DNA of 39,755 bases, taken from JAEUMD01 sp937950105 (lineage in GTDB: Bacteria; Pseudomonadota; Alphaproteobacteria; Rhizobiales; Hyphomicrobiaceae). Positions within the stretch are counted from its first letter, which is position 1, and the number at the start of each line of letters is the position of its first letter. Below are positions 23,067-31,451 of this stretch, one piece after another. The position numbers and the translations under genes were made by a program. The DNA is taken from the NCBI GenBank assembly GCA_036821845.1, contig DAISIT010000019.1:1-39755 (forward strand), in the 5' to 3' direction. A model generated the notes under the pieces. It searched no databases and was not told the DNA's origin. It worked only from the letters and a program-made list of their open reading frames with translations.

Positions 23067-23566
23067 TCGCGCGCAAGGTCATGCTGCTCGGTGAGATCGG
23101 CGTCGGCAAATCGTCGCTGGCGCGGCGGCTTGTGCTCGACCGCTTCGACAGCGATTATCTTCCGACTATCGGCGTCAACGTCTACCGCTACGAGGTCAAG
23201 CCGCCGCCCGCGCAAGGACCGATCTCGCTGATCGTCTGGGACACCGACGGCAACTTCGGCGAGAGCATCTTCTCGCACGTCTACATGAAGCAGGCGGCCG
23301 CAGCTTTCATCGTCGGCGACATCACGCGCCGCGCAACGCTGGACACGATGCTGCGCCTGCGCAGCGGCATCCGCGACGCGTTCCCGGGCCGCTACGACGC
23401 CCTCATCGTCAACAAGACGGACATCGCCGCCGGTGAAGAGGCGCATTTGCCCGACGCGCTCGCCGTCGGAGCGCCGGGCGTCTATCACACCAGCGCCAAG
23501 ACGGGTGACAACGTGCGCCGCGCGTTCGACGAAGCGGCGGCAACCATTCTGCGGCGCGGGTTGTAA
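23063..23566 (+). CDS. Ras/Rab-like small GTPase
   Basis: The 167-aa protein has all G motifs: P-loop GEIGVGKS (10-17), switch I Thr35 in YLPTIG, WDTDG (59-63), NKTD (117-120) and TSAK (143-146). Spacing and length match Ras/Rab/MglA-type GTPases rather than translation or Era families. It lacks a C-terminal Cys, so membrane attachment must be through a partner. Two switch II residues are unusual: the Ras Ala59 position is Asp62 and the catalytic Gln61 position is Asn64 (DTDGN instead of DTAGQ). Hydrolysis may be slow or depend on a GAP. ATG 23063 overlaps the OmpA-type gene stop by 4 nt, and the kinase gene follows after 3 nt, so co-translation is likely. The partner's roadblock/longin-like domain is a candidate regulator. 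Confidence 0.92.
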   Translation: MIARKVMLLGEIGVGKSSLARRLVLDRFDSDYLPTIGVNVYRYEVKPPPAQGPISLIVWDTDGNFGESIFSHVYMKQAAAAFIVGDITRRATLDTMLRLRSGIRDAFPGRYDALIVNKTDIAAGEEAHLPDALAVGAPGVYHTSAKTGDNVRRAFDEAAATILRRGL

Positions 23567-23569
23567 CGC

Positions 23570-24709
23570 ATGCCCGATCTGCAGGATGCCGACAGCGCCC
23601 CGCAGCCGAGCCCCCTGCTCACCGCCGGGCGCCTGCTGGCCGAGCGCGGCATCTACGGTCTCGTCTGGTTCGGGCGCGATCTCGTCGTCTCCGCACGTTA
23701 CGGCCGCCTCACGGACTTCTGCGAGGTCGGCGACCCGCTCACCGACAACTGCATCGCACTGATCGGTCTCGAGGACGACGTGCTGGCTCTCGCCGGGCAG
23801 CCGCCGGGGCACGTGATCGACATTCCCGCCGTGGCCATCATGGCCGGGGACCGCGATCTGCCGCGCGTCAACCTGACGGTCTTCTGGCACGCCGAAAGCA
23901 GCAGCTTCCTCATGCTCGTCGCCCGCGCCACCTCGCGCTCGGAGATGGAAGGCGAGCTGTCGAAGCAGATGCGCGCGCGGCTCATGGCCGAAGCCGAGGT
24001 GGTGGAGAAGTCGCGCCAGCTCGCGCGCGCCAACCGCGACCTCGAGGATTTCGCGGGCGTCATCTCGCACGACCTCAAGGCGCCGATGCGAGCGCTGCGT
24101 TTCGCCGCCGAGGATGTGCGTGCCAGCCTCGACGCAGGAGACATCGACGCCGCCCGCCAGCGCCTCGACGAGGTGGAGGCGCGCACACGGCGCATGTCGA
24201 GCATGATGACGGCGCTGCTCGACTACGCCAGCGTCGGCCGCAAGTCCGATGTCGCCGAGACCATCGAGACGGCCGAGATCGTCGCCGAGGTCGTGCGCTC
24301 GCTGCCGTTGCCTGAAGGCTTCCGCGTCGACGTGACGGGCACCTGGCCGCAACTGAGAACCGTGCGCGCCGCACTCGATCTCGTGCTGCGCAACCTGATC
24401 GAGAACGCCGTCAAGCATCACGACCGCGCGTCGGGCCGCATCGAGGTTTCGGCGCGCCCCGAGTCCGAGATCGTGGTGATCGTCGTCGCCGACGACGGAC
24501 CGGGTATTGCGCCAGTGCATCACGAAACGGTGCTGCTGCCGTTCCGCACGCTGGCGCGGCCCGGCCAGGCCGAAGGCACCGGCATGGGGCTCGCCTTCGT
24601 CAAGCGCACGGTGGCGACGGTCGGCGGCAGACTGGCGATCCGCTCCAATCCCGCGACCCGGCGCGGAACCGAATTCGTGCTCACGTGGCCGCGGTCGATC
24701 GATGCATGA
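23570..24709 (+). CDS. Soluble histidine kinase
   Basis: The 379-aa cytosolic protein has a PAS-like N-terminal sensor (about residues 20-120, GIYGLVWFGRDLVVSARYGR). A helical linker (LSKQMRARLMAEAEVVEKSR) leads to a HisKA domain with His167 in FAGVISHDLKAPMRAL. The HATPase has an N box (LRNLIENAVKHHD, Asn275/279), G1 box DDGPGIAP and G2 box GTGMGLAFVKR. There are no membrane helices, so the signal must arrive through cytosolic partners, plausibly the adjacent GTPase/OmpA-type protein. It starts 3 nt after the GTPase stop. The likely phosphate acceptor is the response regulator encoded downstream. Confidence 0.9.
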   Translation: MPDLQDADSAPQPSPLLTAGRLLAERGIYGLVWFGRDLVVSARYGRLTDFCEVGDPLTDNCIALIGLEDDVLALAGQPPGHVIDIPAVAIMAGDRDLPRVNLTVFWHAESSSFLMLVARATSRSEMEGELSKQMRARLMAEAEVVEKSRQLARANRDLEDFAGVISHDLKAPMRALRFAAEDVRASLDAGDIDAARQRLDEVEARTRRMSSMMTALLDYASVGRKSDVAETIETAEIVAEVVRSLPLPEGFRVDVTGTWPQLRTVRAALDLVLRNLIENAVKHHDRASGRIEVSARPESEIVVIVVADDGPGIAPVHHETVLLPFRTLARPGQAEGTGMGLAFVKRTVATVGGRLAIRSNPATRRGTEFVLTWPRSIDA

Positions 24710-24852
24710 CGCCCGCCGGCCATGGAATGATTATTGACCAAATCTGCGGGATCGATCCGAAATACAGCGTTCACCCTGATAAAACATTGCGACGGGCGGC
24801 AAAGGCGGCTAATGCCTCTAAAACCGGCAACCGGAGAACGAGCAGCGCCACG

Positions 24853-25335
24853 ATGGCCTCGTCGTCGACCAAATCTGGCGGAGACTATCTCGCGAAACGC
24901 AGCGGCCTCACCAAGTCGCGCGGCGATCTTCCCATGCTCAAGGACATCCTCATCGTCGACGACGAAACCTTCGATGCCGACCGGCTGAAGGCGACGCTGC
25001 GGCTGATGTTCGGCTACGACATCGACATCCGCCGCGCGGCAACCCTCGGACGTGCGCTCGACGAGGTGATCGCGCGCATGCCGGAGCTGATCTTCCTCGA
25101 CGATGTTCTTAAGCCGAGCGACAACGCCAGCCAGACGCTGCCGTTCCTGCGTCGCACCGGCTACGTCGGCCCTGTCATCGTCGTCAGCGGGCAGGTCACC
25201 CGCCAGCGCCGCACGCAGTTGATCGACGCCGGCGCCGCCGACGTGATCCACAAGGACGATGTCGACAGCGTGCGCGTCGCCGAGGCGCTGCATCGCGTCT
25301 TCAATACCGGCGCCGCCGCCGCGCCGGAAACCTAG
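24853..25335 (+). CDS. Single-domain response regulator
   Basis: The product is about 160 aa. A 28-residue Ser/Lys-rich leader precedes a receiver domain with ILIVDDE (Asp36/37), phospho-acceptor Asp84 in IFLDDVLKP, Ser112 in VVSGQ and Lys134 in HKDD. No DNA-binding or enzymatic output follows, so it probably acts by protein contact, as CheY-like regulators do. The start is uncertain: ATG 24853 is used, ATG 24934 (MLKDILIVDDE) would give a bare receiver, and the frame is open to 24685. A 143-nt gap after the kinase gene is AT-richer than its surroundings and could hold an extra promoter. Confidence 0.85.
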   Translation: MASSSTKSGGDYLAKRSGLTKSRGDLPMLKDILIVDDETFDADRLKATLRLMFGYDIDIRRAATLGRALDEVIARMPELIFLDDVLKPSDNASQTLPFLRRTGYVGPVIVVSGQVTRQRRTQLIDAGAADVIHKDDVDSVRVAEALHRVFNTGAAAAPET

Positions 25336-25470
25336 AGCGCTGACCGATCGGACGGAACCGCTTTGCGGTTCACTGAGCGGATGCAAGCGCTCAAGCTTTA
25401 AGCTGCTAGAGCATCTTTATCCGACCGCTGAACCGCCGAAGGCGATTCCATGCGATCGGATGATGCTCCA
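25336..25470. repeat. Dispersed 134-bp palindromic intergenic element, copy B
   Basis: It is near-identical to 15938-16071: the same AGCGCT-bounded unit with GAACCGC/GCGGTTC arms and the same CTGCTAGAGCATCTTTATCC unit. Several differences fall in paired or loop positions. It begins one base after the response-regulator stop codon (TAG 25333-25335), so it may act as that gene's terminator. Confidence 0.92.
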
Positions 25471-25582
25471 GGTCCATCGCGAGGGGCCGCTTTCGTCGCG
25501 CCGCCCGCAACAGCAATCTCCCTTGCCAGCACTGCGCCTGTCGCAGAATGATGCTGCCCGCAATGTTTCGCAGGGGGCAGTC

Positions 25583-27460
25583 ATGCGGCGCGGCATTACG
25601 CGGCGGGATTTTCTCGACGGGATCGCACTCACAATCGCGGCCGGTCTGGCGCCGCGAGATCTCGTCATGCGCCGAGCATCGGCTCAGGGCGTGGCACCCT
25701 ATCCGCCTGCCTTGACGGGACTGCGCGGCTCGACCGACGCCGCCTTCGAGATCATGCACGCCGTCGGTCGCGAAGGACGCCGCTACGACATCGATCGCAT
25801 CGCCATCGGCGAGGACTACGATCTCGTTGTGGTCGGTGGCGGTCTGGCCGGCCTCACCGCCGCGTGGTCCTACGCACAGAAGCATGCGGGCGCACGCATC
25901 CTCGTTCTCGACAACCATGACGACTTCGGCGGCCACGCGCGGCGCTGCGAACTCGACGCCGGCGGGCGCATGATCGTCGGCTATGGCGGCTCCGAAAGCA
26001 TGGTGTCACCCCGCACCAAGTATGCGGGCGAACTCGCTCCTTTGCTGTCGAGCCTCGGCATCGACGCCGAGCGCTTCTACGACGAGAGCGTTTTCCATCG
26101 CAAACTCTATCCTGGCCTCGGCCTGTCGCGCGGCGTGTGGTTCGATGCCGCGAGCTTCGGCCAGGATCGTCTCGTCACCGGCGATCCGATGCTGCTCGGC
26201 TTCGACGAGTTTGCGCCGGACAATCCGAACGCACGCGACATCGCCGCTTTCCTTGCCGACTGCCCGTTGAAGCCCGAAACACGCGCCGGGCTCGGCGAAC
26301 TGTTCGCCGGCACGCGCGACTATCTCGCACATCAGGACAAGGAGACGAAGCTCAAGCACACCTCGCGCATCAGCTATCGCGATTTCCTCACCGGCGTCTG
26401 CAATCTGCCGGAGGAGGCGGCGAGCTTCTTCGAAGGGCGCCCGCACGACAACTATGGCCTCGGCGTCGACGCGATCCCCGCGCAGGACGCCATGTCCGAC
26501 GGATTCCCCGGCGCCGAGGCGATCGGCATCGCCGAGGACCTCGACAGCGGCCACGGCGAGGAGCCCTATGTCCACCACTTCCCCGACGGCAACGCCACGC
26601 TCGCCCGCGCGCTCGTGCGCGCGCTGATCCCGGCCGTCGCGCAGGCCGGCAGCATCGACGATCTCGTCACGCAGCGTTTCGACTATGCGCAGCTCGACTC
26701 ATCTGGCGCGCGCGTGCGGCTGCGGCTCAATTCGACCGCGGTCGCGATACGCAACACCCGCGGCGGCGTCGACATCGGCTACGTGCGCGGCGGCGAACTG
26801 CGTCGCGTCAACGCGCGCCATTGCGTGATCGCGACCTTCGGCGTCGTCGCCCCGCACATCTTTCCCGAGCTGCCCGCCAACGCCGCCGAGCATATTGCGT
26901 CCAACGTGCGCTCGCCGCTGCTCTACACCAAGGTTCTGCTGCGCAACTGGGAGAGCTTCGCCCGCCTCGGCGTGCACAAGATCGCCGGCCCGAAGAGCTT
27001 CCTCTCGACCGTCAAGCTCGACTATCCCGTCAGCATGGGCGCCTACCGCTTTCCGCAGACGCCCGCCGAGCCGATGGGGCTGCAGCTCGTGCACGTGCCG
27101 CTCGCCCAGAACCAGGGGCTCGACGCACGCACGCAGGCGCGCATGGGCCGCCAGTGGCTGCTCGATACACCCTACGCCGAGATCGAGACGCGTATTCGCA
27201 CCGATCTCGACGGCATGCTGCGCGGCGGCGGCTTCGACGCGGAGCGCGACATCCAGGCCATCACCGTCAACCGCTGGTCACACGGTTACTCGTATGCGCC
27301 GAGTTCGCTGTACGACGACGTCGACGCCATAGAGCGCGACACGGCGCTGGTGCAGCAGCGCTTCGGCAACGTGGTGCTCGCCAGCTCGGATACGGCATGG
27401 GATGCCTACGCGCACGCAGCCATGTCGGAAGCGCTGCGCGCCGTCGGTCAGCTCGATTGA
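25583..27460 (+). CDS. Tat-exported FAD-dependent oxidoreductase, spermidine-dehydrogenase-like
   Basis: The 625-aa product starts MRRGITRRDFLDGIALTIAA, a twin-arginine signal, after a GGGGGCAG ribosome site. The FAD-binding motif VVVGGGLAGLTAA (residues 83-95) ends in the acidic strand ILVLDNHDDFGGHARR. GYGGSESMVSPR, GLSRGVWFDAASFG and the C-terminal VVLASSDTAWDAYAHAAMSE follow. This order matches the large periplasmic flavoproteins related to Pseudomonas SpdH and amine oxidases. The substrate is not certain; no haem-binding CXXCH is present. The gene converges with the polysaccharide cluster, overlapping the sugar transferase gene by 13 nt. Confidence 0.72.
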   Translation: MRRGITRRDFLDGIALTIAAGLAPRDLVMRRASAQGVAPYPPALTGLRGSTDAAFEIMHAVGREGRRYDIDRIAIGEDYDLVVVGGGLAGLTAAWSYAQKHAGARILVLDNHDDFGGHARRCELDAGGRMIVGYGGSESMVSPRTKYAGELAPLLSSLGIDAERFYDESVFHRKLYPGLGLSRGVWFDAASFGQDRLVTGDPMLLGFDEFAPDNPNARDIAAFLADCPLKPETRAGLGELFAGTRDYLAHQDKETKLKHTSRISYRDFLTGVCNLPEEAASFFEGRPHDNYGLGVDAIPAQDAMSDGFPGAEAIGIAEDLDSGHGEEPYVHHFPDGNATLARALVRALIPAVAQAGSIDDLVTQRFDYAQLDSSGARVRLRLNSTAVAIRNTRGGVDIGYVRGGELRRVNARHCVIATFGVVAPHIFPELPANAAEHIASNVRSPLLYTKVLLRNWESFARLGVHKIAGPKSFLSTVKLDYPVSMGAYRFPQTPAEPMGLQLVHVPLAQNQGLDARTQARMGRQWLLDTPYAEIETRIRTDLDGMLRGGGFDAERDIQAITVNRWSHGYSYAPSSLYDDVDAIERDTALVQQRFGNVVLASSDTAWDAYAHAAMSEALRAVGQLD

Positions 27461-28014
27461 GCGCGTGCGGGCGCGCGCGTCCTGGCGCGCGGCACGAAGG
27501 TCCGCAGCAGGATCAGCGCGTCGAGCTTGAGGCTGGCGCGCGAGCGATACAGCGCATCGACACGCGCCAACCGCTGCGGCGCCGACATGTCGATGCCCTC
27601 GACCTGGGCCAGCCCCGTAATGCCGGGACGAAGCTCGTAGACGCCGCGCTGACGGCGCGCCGCGATCAGCTCGGTCTGCGTCGGCAGGCAGGGACGCGGC
27701 CCGACCAGGCTCATGTCGCCGCGCACCACGTTCCAGAGCTGCGGCAGCTCGTCGAGCTTGCTTCTGCGGATGAAGCGGCCGACGCGCGTCACATCGGACC
27801 GCACCATGTCATGCGTGGCGCGCTCCGGCGTGCCGACGCGCATGGAGCGAAACTTGTGGCAGCGAAACAGCCGCTCGCCGCGACCGACGCGGACCTGAGA
27901 GAACACCGCAGGCCCCGGCGACTCGAGACGGATCGCCAGCGCAACCGCGAGCGCGACGGGCGCCAGCACGACGAGCCCCGCAAGCGATGCCGTGACTTCG
28001 AGTGCGCGCTTCAT
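27448..28014 (-). CDS. Bacterial sugar transferase (undecaprenyl-phosphate phosphoglycosyltransferase)
   Basis: The 188-aa monotopic PGT starts polysaccharide repeat synthesis by moving a sugar-1-phosphate to undecaprenyl phosphate. It shows a re-entrant hydrophobic helix (LAGLVVLAPVALAVALAIRL), LESPGPAVFSQVRVG, the KFRSM motif and DELPQLWNVVRGDMSLVGPRP with the catalytic Asp-Glu region. It is the short PglC/WecA-independent type, lacking the extra N-terminal membrane domain of WbaP/WcaJ. It overlaps the glycosyltransferase gene by 4 nt (ATGA-type), so the two are translationally coupled. Confidence 0.92.
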   Translation of the reverse strand: MKRALEVTASLAGLVVLAPVALAVALAIRLESPGPAVFSQVRVGRGERLFRCHKFRSMRVGTPERATHDMVRSDVTRVGRFIRRSKLDELPQLWNVVRGDMSLVGPRPCLPTQTELIAARRQRGVYELRPGITGLAQVEGIDMSAPQRLARVDALYRSRASLKLDALILLRTFVPRARTRAPARAQSS

Positions 28015-29138
28015 CGCCGCCCCGCCAGTTCGTCGTAGAAACGCGAGACGACCCGCCAGGCATGCGCCTCCGTGTAGCCCTCGGCGACGACGCGCGCCGC
28101 GTGTGCACCGCGCTCCGCGAGGCCCTGATCGCGCGCGATCTCGACCAGCCGGGAAGCGAGTGCCGACACATCATCGGCGGGCACCGTCCAGCCGTCCGTC
28201 GCGGCGGCGAACTCGGCGCAGCCCGGAACTGCCGTCGTCAGGATCGGCCGGCCGCACGCCGCCGCCTCGATCAGCGACTTCGGCAACCCCTCGCCTCCGC
28301 GCGACGGCAGCAGCGCGAGGTGATGATCGCGCCAGATGCCGGGAATGTCGTCCGAGCGCCCGCGCCAGCAGATCCCGGAACGCGCCGCGAACCGTTCGAT
28401 GTCCGTTGCGCTCAAACCCTGCGGATTGGCCGGATCGAGGCCACCGACCAAGGTCAGCTCGACGTCCGCGCCCGCGGCGCGCGCGGCGGTGACGGCATCG
28501 ACGGCGATGTCGATGCCCTTCGACCAGATCATGCGTGCAACCAGCGCGCATTTCAGCGGCGGACGAGGCGGCATCGCGATCGCATGGAAACGCTCCGGAT
28601 CGATACCCGCGCCGCCGACGATCGCCGTGCGCCCCTCGCGGACGGCGCGATCCAGTCCGCAGGCGCCGATATCGGTGGCGTTCTCGGCGAGCCAGCGCGT
28701 GCGCGGCCCGTCGGCGATGCGGCGGCAGAGGCCGGATGTGGCGCCGCGCACGAGGCGCGCGCGCGCGGTCGGCGCCACGGCGGCATAGCCGCGGCCGGTG
28801 ATGGTATAGACTTGGCCGCCGAGATGGCCCGTCTTGCGCCGCGCCAGCGCGCCGACCGTGATGCCGAACAGGCCGAAGCCGTGCAGCAAGGCGCCGGGAT
28901 GGCGCTCCAGCTCGCGCGCGACCACGCGTGCGGCTTCGCCGACGCCGCGCGGCACTACGCCGCCGCGCCGCGAAGGGAGCGGCACGAGATCGAACCCCAG
29001 CGCCGCCAGGCGGTCACGCTCGCCGCCGATCTCCGCCGCGATCGCGACCCGGTAGCCCGCGTCGCGGGCCCGCTGCGCGAGGTGAAGGAAATGCGAGACG
29101 AAGAACCAGTCGACATTGGCGAGATAGACGATTTTCAT
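28011..29138 (-). CDS. Family 4 glycosyltransferase (GT-B)
   Basis: The 375-aa protein has the GT-B two-domain fold. Its N-terminal acceptor domain starts MKIVYLANVDWFFVSHFLHL. The C-terminal donor domain carries ALVARMIWSKGIDIAVDAV, TLVGG, and the EX7E-type nucleotide-sugar motif in PSRGGEGLPKSLIEAAACGR followed by PILTTAVPGCAEFA. It resembles the glycosyltransferases that add the second sugar in capsule or O-antigen synthesis. It sits between the dehydratase gene (150-nt gap) and the sugar transferase gene (4-nt overlap). Confidence 0.9.
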   Translation of the reverse strand: MKIVYLANVDWFFVSHFLHLAQRARDAGYRVAIAAEIGGERDRLAALGFDLVPLPSRRGGVVPRGVGEAARVVARELERHPGALLHGFGLFGITVGALARRKTGHLGGQVYTITGRGYAAVAPTARARLVRGATSGLCRRIADGPRTRWLAENATDIGACGLDRAVREGRTAIVGGAGIDPERFHAIAMPPRPPLKCALVARMIWSKGIDIAVDAVTAARAAGADVELTLVGGLDPANPQGLSATDIERFAARSGICWRGRSDDIPGIWRDHHLALLPSRGGEGLPKSLIEAAACGRPILTTAVPGCAEFAAATDGWTVPADDVSALASRLVEIARDQGLAERGAHAARVVAEGYTEAHAWRVVSRFYDELAGRR

Positions 29139-29288
29139 GGCACGCCATGCGGCGAAGACGGCTGCGCGGTCACCAACCGCTGCCGCCGAGTGTAATGCCG
29201 CCCCCTCGGCGCCGAGCGCGAAATCTGAGTGCGGGAACGAAACGACAGCGTCACGGCGACCGCCGTGCCACGCCCGCGCGGCGCGGCA

Positions 29289-31250
29289 TCAGTGCAGCAC
29301 ACGCTCATCGACCACTTCGGGTTGGCGCAGCTGTACGCTGTCGGGTGTGTAGCCCTCGACGAGACGCATGAGCGAGGCGATGACCAGACTGCGATCGCGC
29401 ATGCGCACACCCGCCTTCAGCACTTCGATCTCGCGCTTCAACACAGCCGGCTCCACGCTCGGCTCGTGCGAGCGCATGATGCGCGGATGGATGGTGCCCG
29501 ATGCATTGTGCTCGGAAATCAGCAGTTCCTCGATGAGCTTCTCACCCGGCCGGAGCCCGGTGTAGCGGATCTCGATGTCACCCTCGGGATTGTCGTCGCT
29601 GCGCACGTCGAGGCCCATCAGGCGGATCATCGAGCGCGCGAGGTCGTCGATCTTCACCGGCTCACCCATGTCGAGGACGAACACGTCGCCACCGCTGGCG
29701 AGGCCGGCGGCCTGGATGACGAGGTTCGACGCTTCCTCGAGCGACATGAAGTAGCGCACCACGTTGGGATCGGTGACAGTGACTGGACCGCCGCTGTTGA
29801 TCTGCTCGCGGAAGCGGCGGATCACCGAGCCTGAGCTGTCGAGCACATTGCCGAAGCGGACCGCGGTGAAGATGGTGCCTTTCGACTCGCGGGCGAACCC
29901 CTGCAGGATCAGCTCGGCAAACCGCTTGCTGGCGCCCATGACGCTGGTCGGGCGCACGGCCTTGTCGGTCGACACCAGAATGAAGCGCTCGACGCCGGCC
30001 TCCATGGCCGCGCGCGCCATCAGCTCGGTCCCGAGCGTGTTGTTGACGACGCCGGGCAACGGATGCGCCTCGATCATCGGCACGTGCTTGAAAGCTGCTG
30101 CGTGGAATACGGTCTGCACGCCGTTACCGGCCAATGTCTCCGCTACCAGCGGAACGTCGAGCACCGACCCGAGCACCGTGACGATGCGGACCGGCTCGCC
30201 CGGCGCGGGATTGCGGCCAGCCGCGTCGATCAGTTGCTTCTCGATCTCGTAGAGCGCGCCTTCGGAATGGTCGAGCAGCACCAGCCGGCTCGGCCCGAGC
30301 TCGGCGATCTGGCGCGCGAGCTGCGAGCCGATCGAACCGCCGGCGCCTGTCACCAGGATCGACTTGCCCTTGACCGAAAGGGCCAGCAGACGCGGGTCCG
30401 GCGGGACTTCCTCGCGGCCGAGCAGATCGCGCCCCTCGACGCCGCGCAGGTCGCTGATCTGGACGCGGCCGGTGGCGATATCCTCGAGATCGGGCACGAT
30501 GCGCACGCGGATGCCGTAATGCTGCAGTGACCTGAGCAGCGCGCGGCGTGCCGACAGCGATTGCTTCTCGACCGCGAGGATGATCTCCTCGACTCCGAAG
30601 TCCGCAACCAGCATCGGGATGCGCTCGGGCTTGTAGATTTTCGCGCCGAGGATGCGACGGCCGATCATGGCGGCAGAGTCGTCGATGTAGCCGACCAGCG
30701 CGCGCGTTTTGCTCAGCTTGAGGGTGCGGCTCAACTGCACGGCGAGATCGCCGGTACCGTAAATGAGCACGGGAATGGAGCGGACGGCTTTCGACGAACG
30801 CTCGAGATGGATGCCGATGCTGCGCAGCATCGGCGCCGCGAGCAGGCGGATGCCGATGGTCAGCGCCGCGCCGAGAACGATGTAGGAAATCAGCACCGTC
30901 CGCGGTACGCCGCTCTGCCCGGCGAACAGCAGGATCGCCGACCAGATCAACACCGACAGCACGACGAAGCTCGCCAGCCGCACGGCACCGCCGGGGCCGA
31001 TGTAGCGCGCGACGATGTGGTAGACGCGCAGCAACAGGAAGGTCAGGACGGTGAGCACAGGTCCGATGAAGGTCAGACCGAGCTGGGTGGCGCTGTCGAA
31101 CGGGGTCAGCGTGCCGTAACGCAACGCCGTCAGCACGTAGACGAGACCGCTGAGCATCGCGAGGTCGAGCGCGGCCAGCAGAGCCCGCCGCTTGCGGCGT
31201 GACAGCTCAGTCAGCAGCTTGAGCGGCCGTTTGAAGCCCCCTGCGAACAA
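29289..31250 (-). CDS. Membrane-bound nucleotide-sugar 4,6-dehydratase/epimerase (FlaA1/CapD/WbpM type)
   Basis: The 653-aa product has four N-terminal membrane helices (about residues 25-135) and a first CoA-binding-like Rossmann region (VLIYGTGDLAVQL). An extended SDR domain follows, with TGAGGSIGSQLARQI (about residue 300) and the active-site STDKAVRPTSVMGASKR with the Met-Lys variant typical of WbpM/PglF. It converts UDP-GlcNAc to 4-keto-6-deoxy sugars for surface polysaccharide. The start codon appears to be TTG 31250, preceded by GGAG at 6-nt spacing; no ATG fits the N-terminus. It is first in the three-gene polysaccharide set. Confidence 0.93.
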   Translation of the reverse strand: MFAGGFKRPLKLLTELSRRKRRALLAALDLAMLSGLVYVLTALRYGTLTPFDSATQLGLTFIGPVLTVLTFLLLRVYHIVARYIGPGGAVRLASFVVLSVLIWSAILLFAGQSGVPRTVLISYIVLGAALTIGIRLLAAPMLRSIGIHLERSSKAVRSIPVLIYGTGDLAVQLSRTLKLSKTRALVGYIDDSAAMIGRRILGAKIYKPERIPMLVADFGVEEIILAVEKQSLSARRALLRSLQHYGIRVRIVPDLEDIATGRVQISDLRGVEGRDLLGREEVPPDPRLLALSVKGKSILVTGAGGSIGSQLARQIAELGPSRLVLLDHSEGALYEIEKQLIDAAGRNPAPGEPVRIVTVLGSVLDVPLVAETLAGNGVQTVFHAAAFKHVPMIEAHPLPGVVNNTLGTELMARAAMEAGVERFILVSTDKAVRPTSVMGASKRFAELILQGFARESKGTIFTAVRFGNVLDSSGSVIRRFREQINSGGPVTVTDPNVVRYFMSLEEASNLVIQAAGLASGGDVFVLDMGEPVKIDDLARSMIRLMGLDVRSDDNPEGDIEIRYTGLRPGEKLIEELLISEHNASGTIHPRIMRSHEPSVEPAVLKREIEVLKAGVRMRDRSLVIASLMRLVEGYTPDSVQLRQPEVVDERVLH

Positions 31251-31451
31251 ATCCAGCTCCGCCTGTGTGCGTGCGCGAAATCGCGAGTCGGGTGGACGCT
31301 AGCCCTACTGAAAGGGCCGGACAACACCGCAGTACACAAATCGATTATGCACGGAGGGAATAGTTACATTGATGCATCGCAACATGCACCCGGCAGCCCC
31401 GCTTGCGGGCGTGGCGGCCGACGGTTTTCCACAACTCCAGGTGTGTACCGG

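Noticed and set aside
22844..24523. 559-aa minus-strand ORF antisense to the OmpA-type, GTPase and kinase genes
   Set aside because: It crosses three real genes in antisense and shows no recognisable domain.
26137..28038. 633-aa plus-strand ORF overlapping the flavoprotein and sugar transferase genes
   Set aside because: Arg-rich shadow of the SpdH-like gene; no motifs.
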